From: Cornus controversa
Taxonomy: Eukaryota; Streptophyta; Magnoliopsida; Cornales; Cornaceae
Direction of reading: 5' to 3'
NCBI GenBank assembly: GCA_026545225.1
Contig: CM048845.1
Location: forward strand, 82,983,033 to 83,047,032
DNA: 64,000 bases
This document shows, in pieces, positions 62,208 through 64,000 of this stretch (position 1 is its first letter; each line of letters begins with the position of its first letter). A program made the translations under genes and the position numbers. Below the pieces are notes generated by a model that was not told the DNA's origin, did no database searches, and saw only the letters and a program-made list of their open reading frames with translations.

Positions 62208-64000
62208 AATTTTTGGTTAATGTGTGAATGGTTATGCACACTTAACAGGTTATTGGTGGATGTGTTAAAATCTAAATAACCGAAGTCCTAAGCCAAAGGT
62301 CCTTAAATCCAATTTCATTCAATATGAGAGATTTAAAATTTTGAAAACACTAAGAACCCTAATTGCATTCAGTGTATGTAGGTGAGAGATTTAAAATTTT
62401 GAAACTTAAATATTACTTTCTTTTCTTTGAAATTTAATTTTGGATTACCAAACATATTTTCAGATTTCAACTTTTAAAATTTCTACAGTAGATGATGTTA
62501 CCAAACAGATTCTACTTTTGACATAAATGGTAGCACAGCAGGTTTCCAGATTCCATTTTTCAAGAGTCAGAAAATGGAATCTGACAGTGTTTCCAAACAG
62601 TCCCTTATTGGCTATGATTTGAATCTGATTATAGGATTCTAATTTCATATTATTATGTTGAGTTTGTCAATTTGACTTTTGCTATTAGTTTGGGTATAGT
62701 CCATTTCGTTTGATTATGATAATTTCTGAACATATGGTTTTGTTAACATATGTTGGATGTTGATGATCTTCACTTATTATTATTTTTTGGATTTATTTTT
62801 TTGGAAGGTAAAGATTTGATTCTATACTGTTAGTGCTTGATTTTATGTGCAAGGTTTGGCTTGGGATGTTTGTTATGTTACTTATCCTTTCCGAGCTTCA
62901 ATTTGTGTTTCAAATTTTTTTGAAAACAATTAGAGCTACCAAACGTGTTTTCAGTATTTTGATTTCAAATTTTTCATAACGCATTGACATTACCAAACAA
63001 ATTATGCATTTTCTGTTTTTGTAAATCATGAAACACGACAATGTTACCAAACACGTTGTCAATTAATATTCAAAACACTAATATAACATAACACATGTTA
63101 TGTTATTTGTTAAAACAAAAAATAATATCAAAACACTCATCCAAATGGGCCCTTTAACTCTAACTCTAGTGGATGCCACCCACCAAGGAATGTACCATTG
63201 TCTTTTCAACTTTTTCCAGTGAATTCCAACCCTCGCGCGTGCACACGCACACAATCTGCCTTTAAGTGGATCCAAAGACAATCTCATTGGTATGCTTAAT
63301 TATGTTATTATACCTCATAAAAAAAAATACACATGGACTCACGTTTAGACACACCCCTGAAGTTTGATATATTGTTACGCAGTTACAACCTTGAAAAATT
63401 TTGTCATCAACATTCCCGTTAGTTTTCTTATTTTTTTAATATGTGAAATTTCTTGACTGTCCTTATTTATTTAAATTTATTTAATATAAAAATATCAAAA
63501 TTCAGAAATGATCACAATGCCCCCTCATGATTAACCCAATATTACATTGACCAACACACAAAACACAAATCACCACAGCCAGTGTTCCTTATCTCTCATC
63601 TCCTCCCAACCACAACCACAACCTTCTAACCATATGCGTAAAAAAAAAAAAAAAAAAGAAGAAGAAAATAAAAATTATGCGTAAAAAAAAAGAGAAGAAA
63701 ATAAAAAAATATATATGAGAGAACTTTGAAGGGAAAAAAATAAGAGATTGATTGAATGAAAGGAATTTTTTTTTTTGAAGAGAATCAAAAATGAATGAGA
63801 AATAATGAAAAGAAAGAAAGAATTAGAGAGATTTTTAAAAAAATATAATTTCACTGGGGGCATTTTTTATTTTTTTAAAATTATGTTTTTGTATATAAAA
63901 GAAAAATTAATGGGGCCAACATGGGCCCATGCATTTCCTGGACATTATTAGAGAAATTATTTGACTGAAATATGTTTTGTATTTGTATTGGGCACGGGAG
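62208..64000. other. Intergenic region to window end
   Basis: It holds the tail of the host minisatellite (to about 62275), a direct repeat of 'gagagatttaaaattttgaa' at about 62325 and 62383, and several 'ttaccaaac' segments (62450-63010) typical of decayed MITE ends. Poly-A/GA-rich DNA follows from about 63635. A GCGCGTGCACACGCACAC patch lies near 63234. No gene is supported. Confidence 0.5.

Overview
This window is nuclear DNA from a eudicot flowering plant. The genes have plant introns, AT-rich intergenic DNA surrounds them, and all recognisable products belong to plant families. The species cannot be named from the sequence.

Layout. (1) 1-2381, plus strand: the 3' part of a leucine-rich-repeat receptor-like gene whose kinase domain lacks the catalytic residues (At1g63430/At5g41180 type). 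(2) 3294-7085, minus: a complete five-exon NOB1 gene (PIN endonuclease with zinc ribbon) for the last step of 18S rRNA maturation. (3) 8704 to about 10.9 kb, minus: a complete actin-depolymerizing factor gene. (4) 11-20 kb: an AT-rich stretch without intact genes, holding inverted repeats, a degenerate minisatellite and Helitron-like ends. (5) 20468-27311, plus: a complete six-exon HMA5-type copper P1B-ATPase gene. Its 3 kb first intron carries a MULE-type MITE, a tandem repeat and a 251-bp TRIM/SMART retrotransposon. (6) 28-34 kb: a graveyard of RTE and L1 LINEs, a 128-bp Helitron candidate and a reverse-transcriptase scrap. (7) 34.4-40.6 kb, plus: a dead, intron-containing copy of ribosomal protein eL42 (RPL36a/L44) with its ribosomal-protein-type promoter still visible and a 1.5-kb hAT element inside its coding exon. 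(8) 41-44.8 kb: a hAT MITE, Copia scraps and a local duplication. (9) 44802-51252, minus: a complete five-exon CC-NBS-LRR disease-resistance gene. (10) 53495-58479, minus: a nearly complete but inactivated Copia retrotransposon with a perfect 5-bp target duplication. (11) 59435-62202: a 2.8-kb element read as a solo LTR, carrying two unusual internal repeat arrays, inserted in a host minisatellite.

The genes form no operon or pathway cluster; this is an ordinary plant gene neighbourhood. NOB1 and eL42 both concern ribosomes, and both promoters carry telo-box-like motifs, but they are not otherwise linked. No wholly new protein system was found. The most unusual structures are the LTR-internal hairpin array at 60357-60656, whose outer stem pairs covary between copies; the eL42 pseudogene, where a nonsense codon shared by both hAT target-site copies dates gene death before the insertion; and the very small LTR and Helitron elements. 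Exon borders were placed by hand from GT/AG signals, reading frame and protein-family knowledge.
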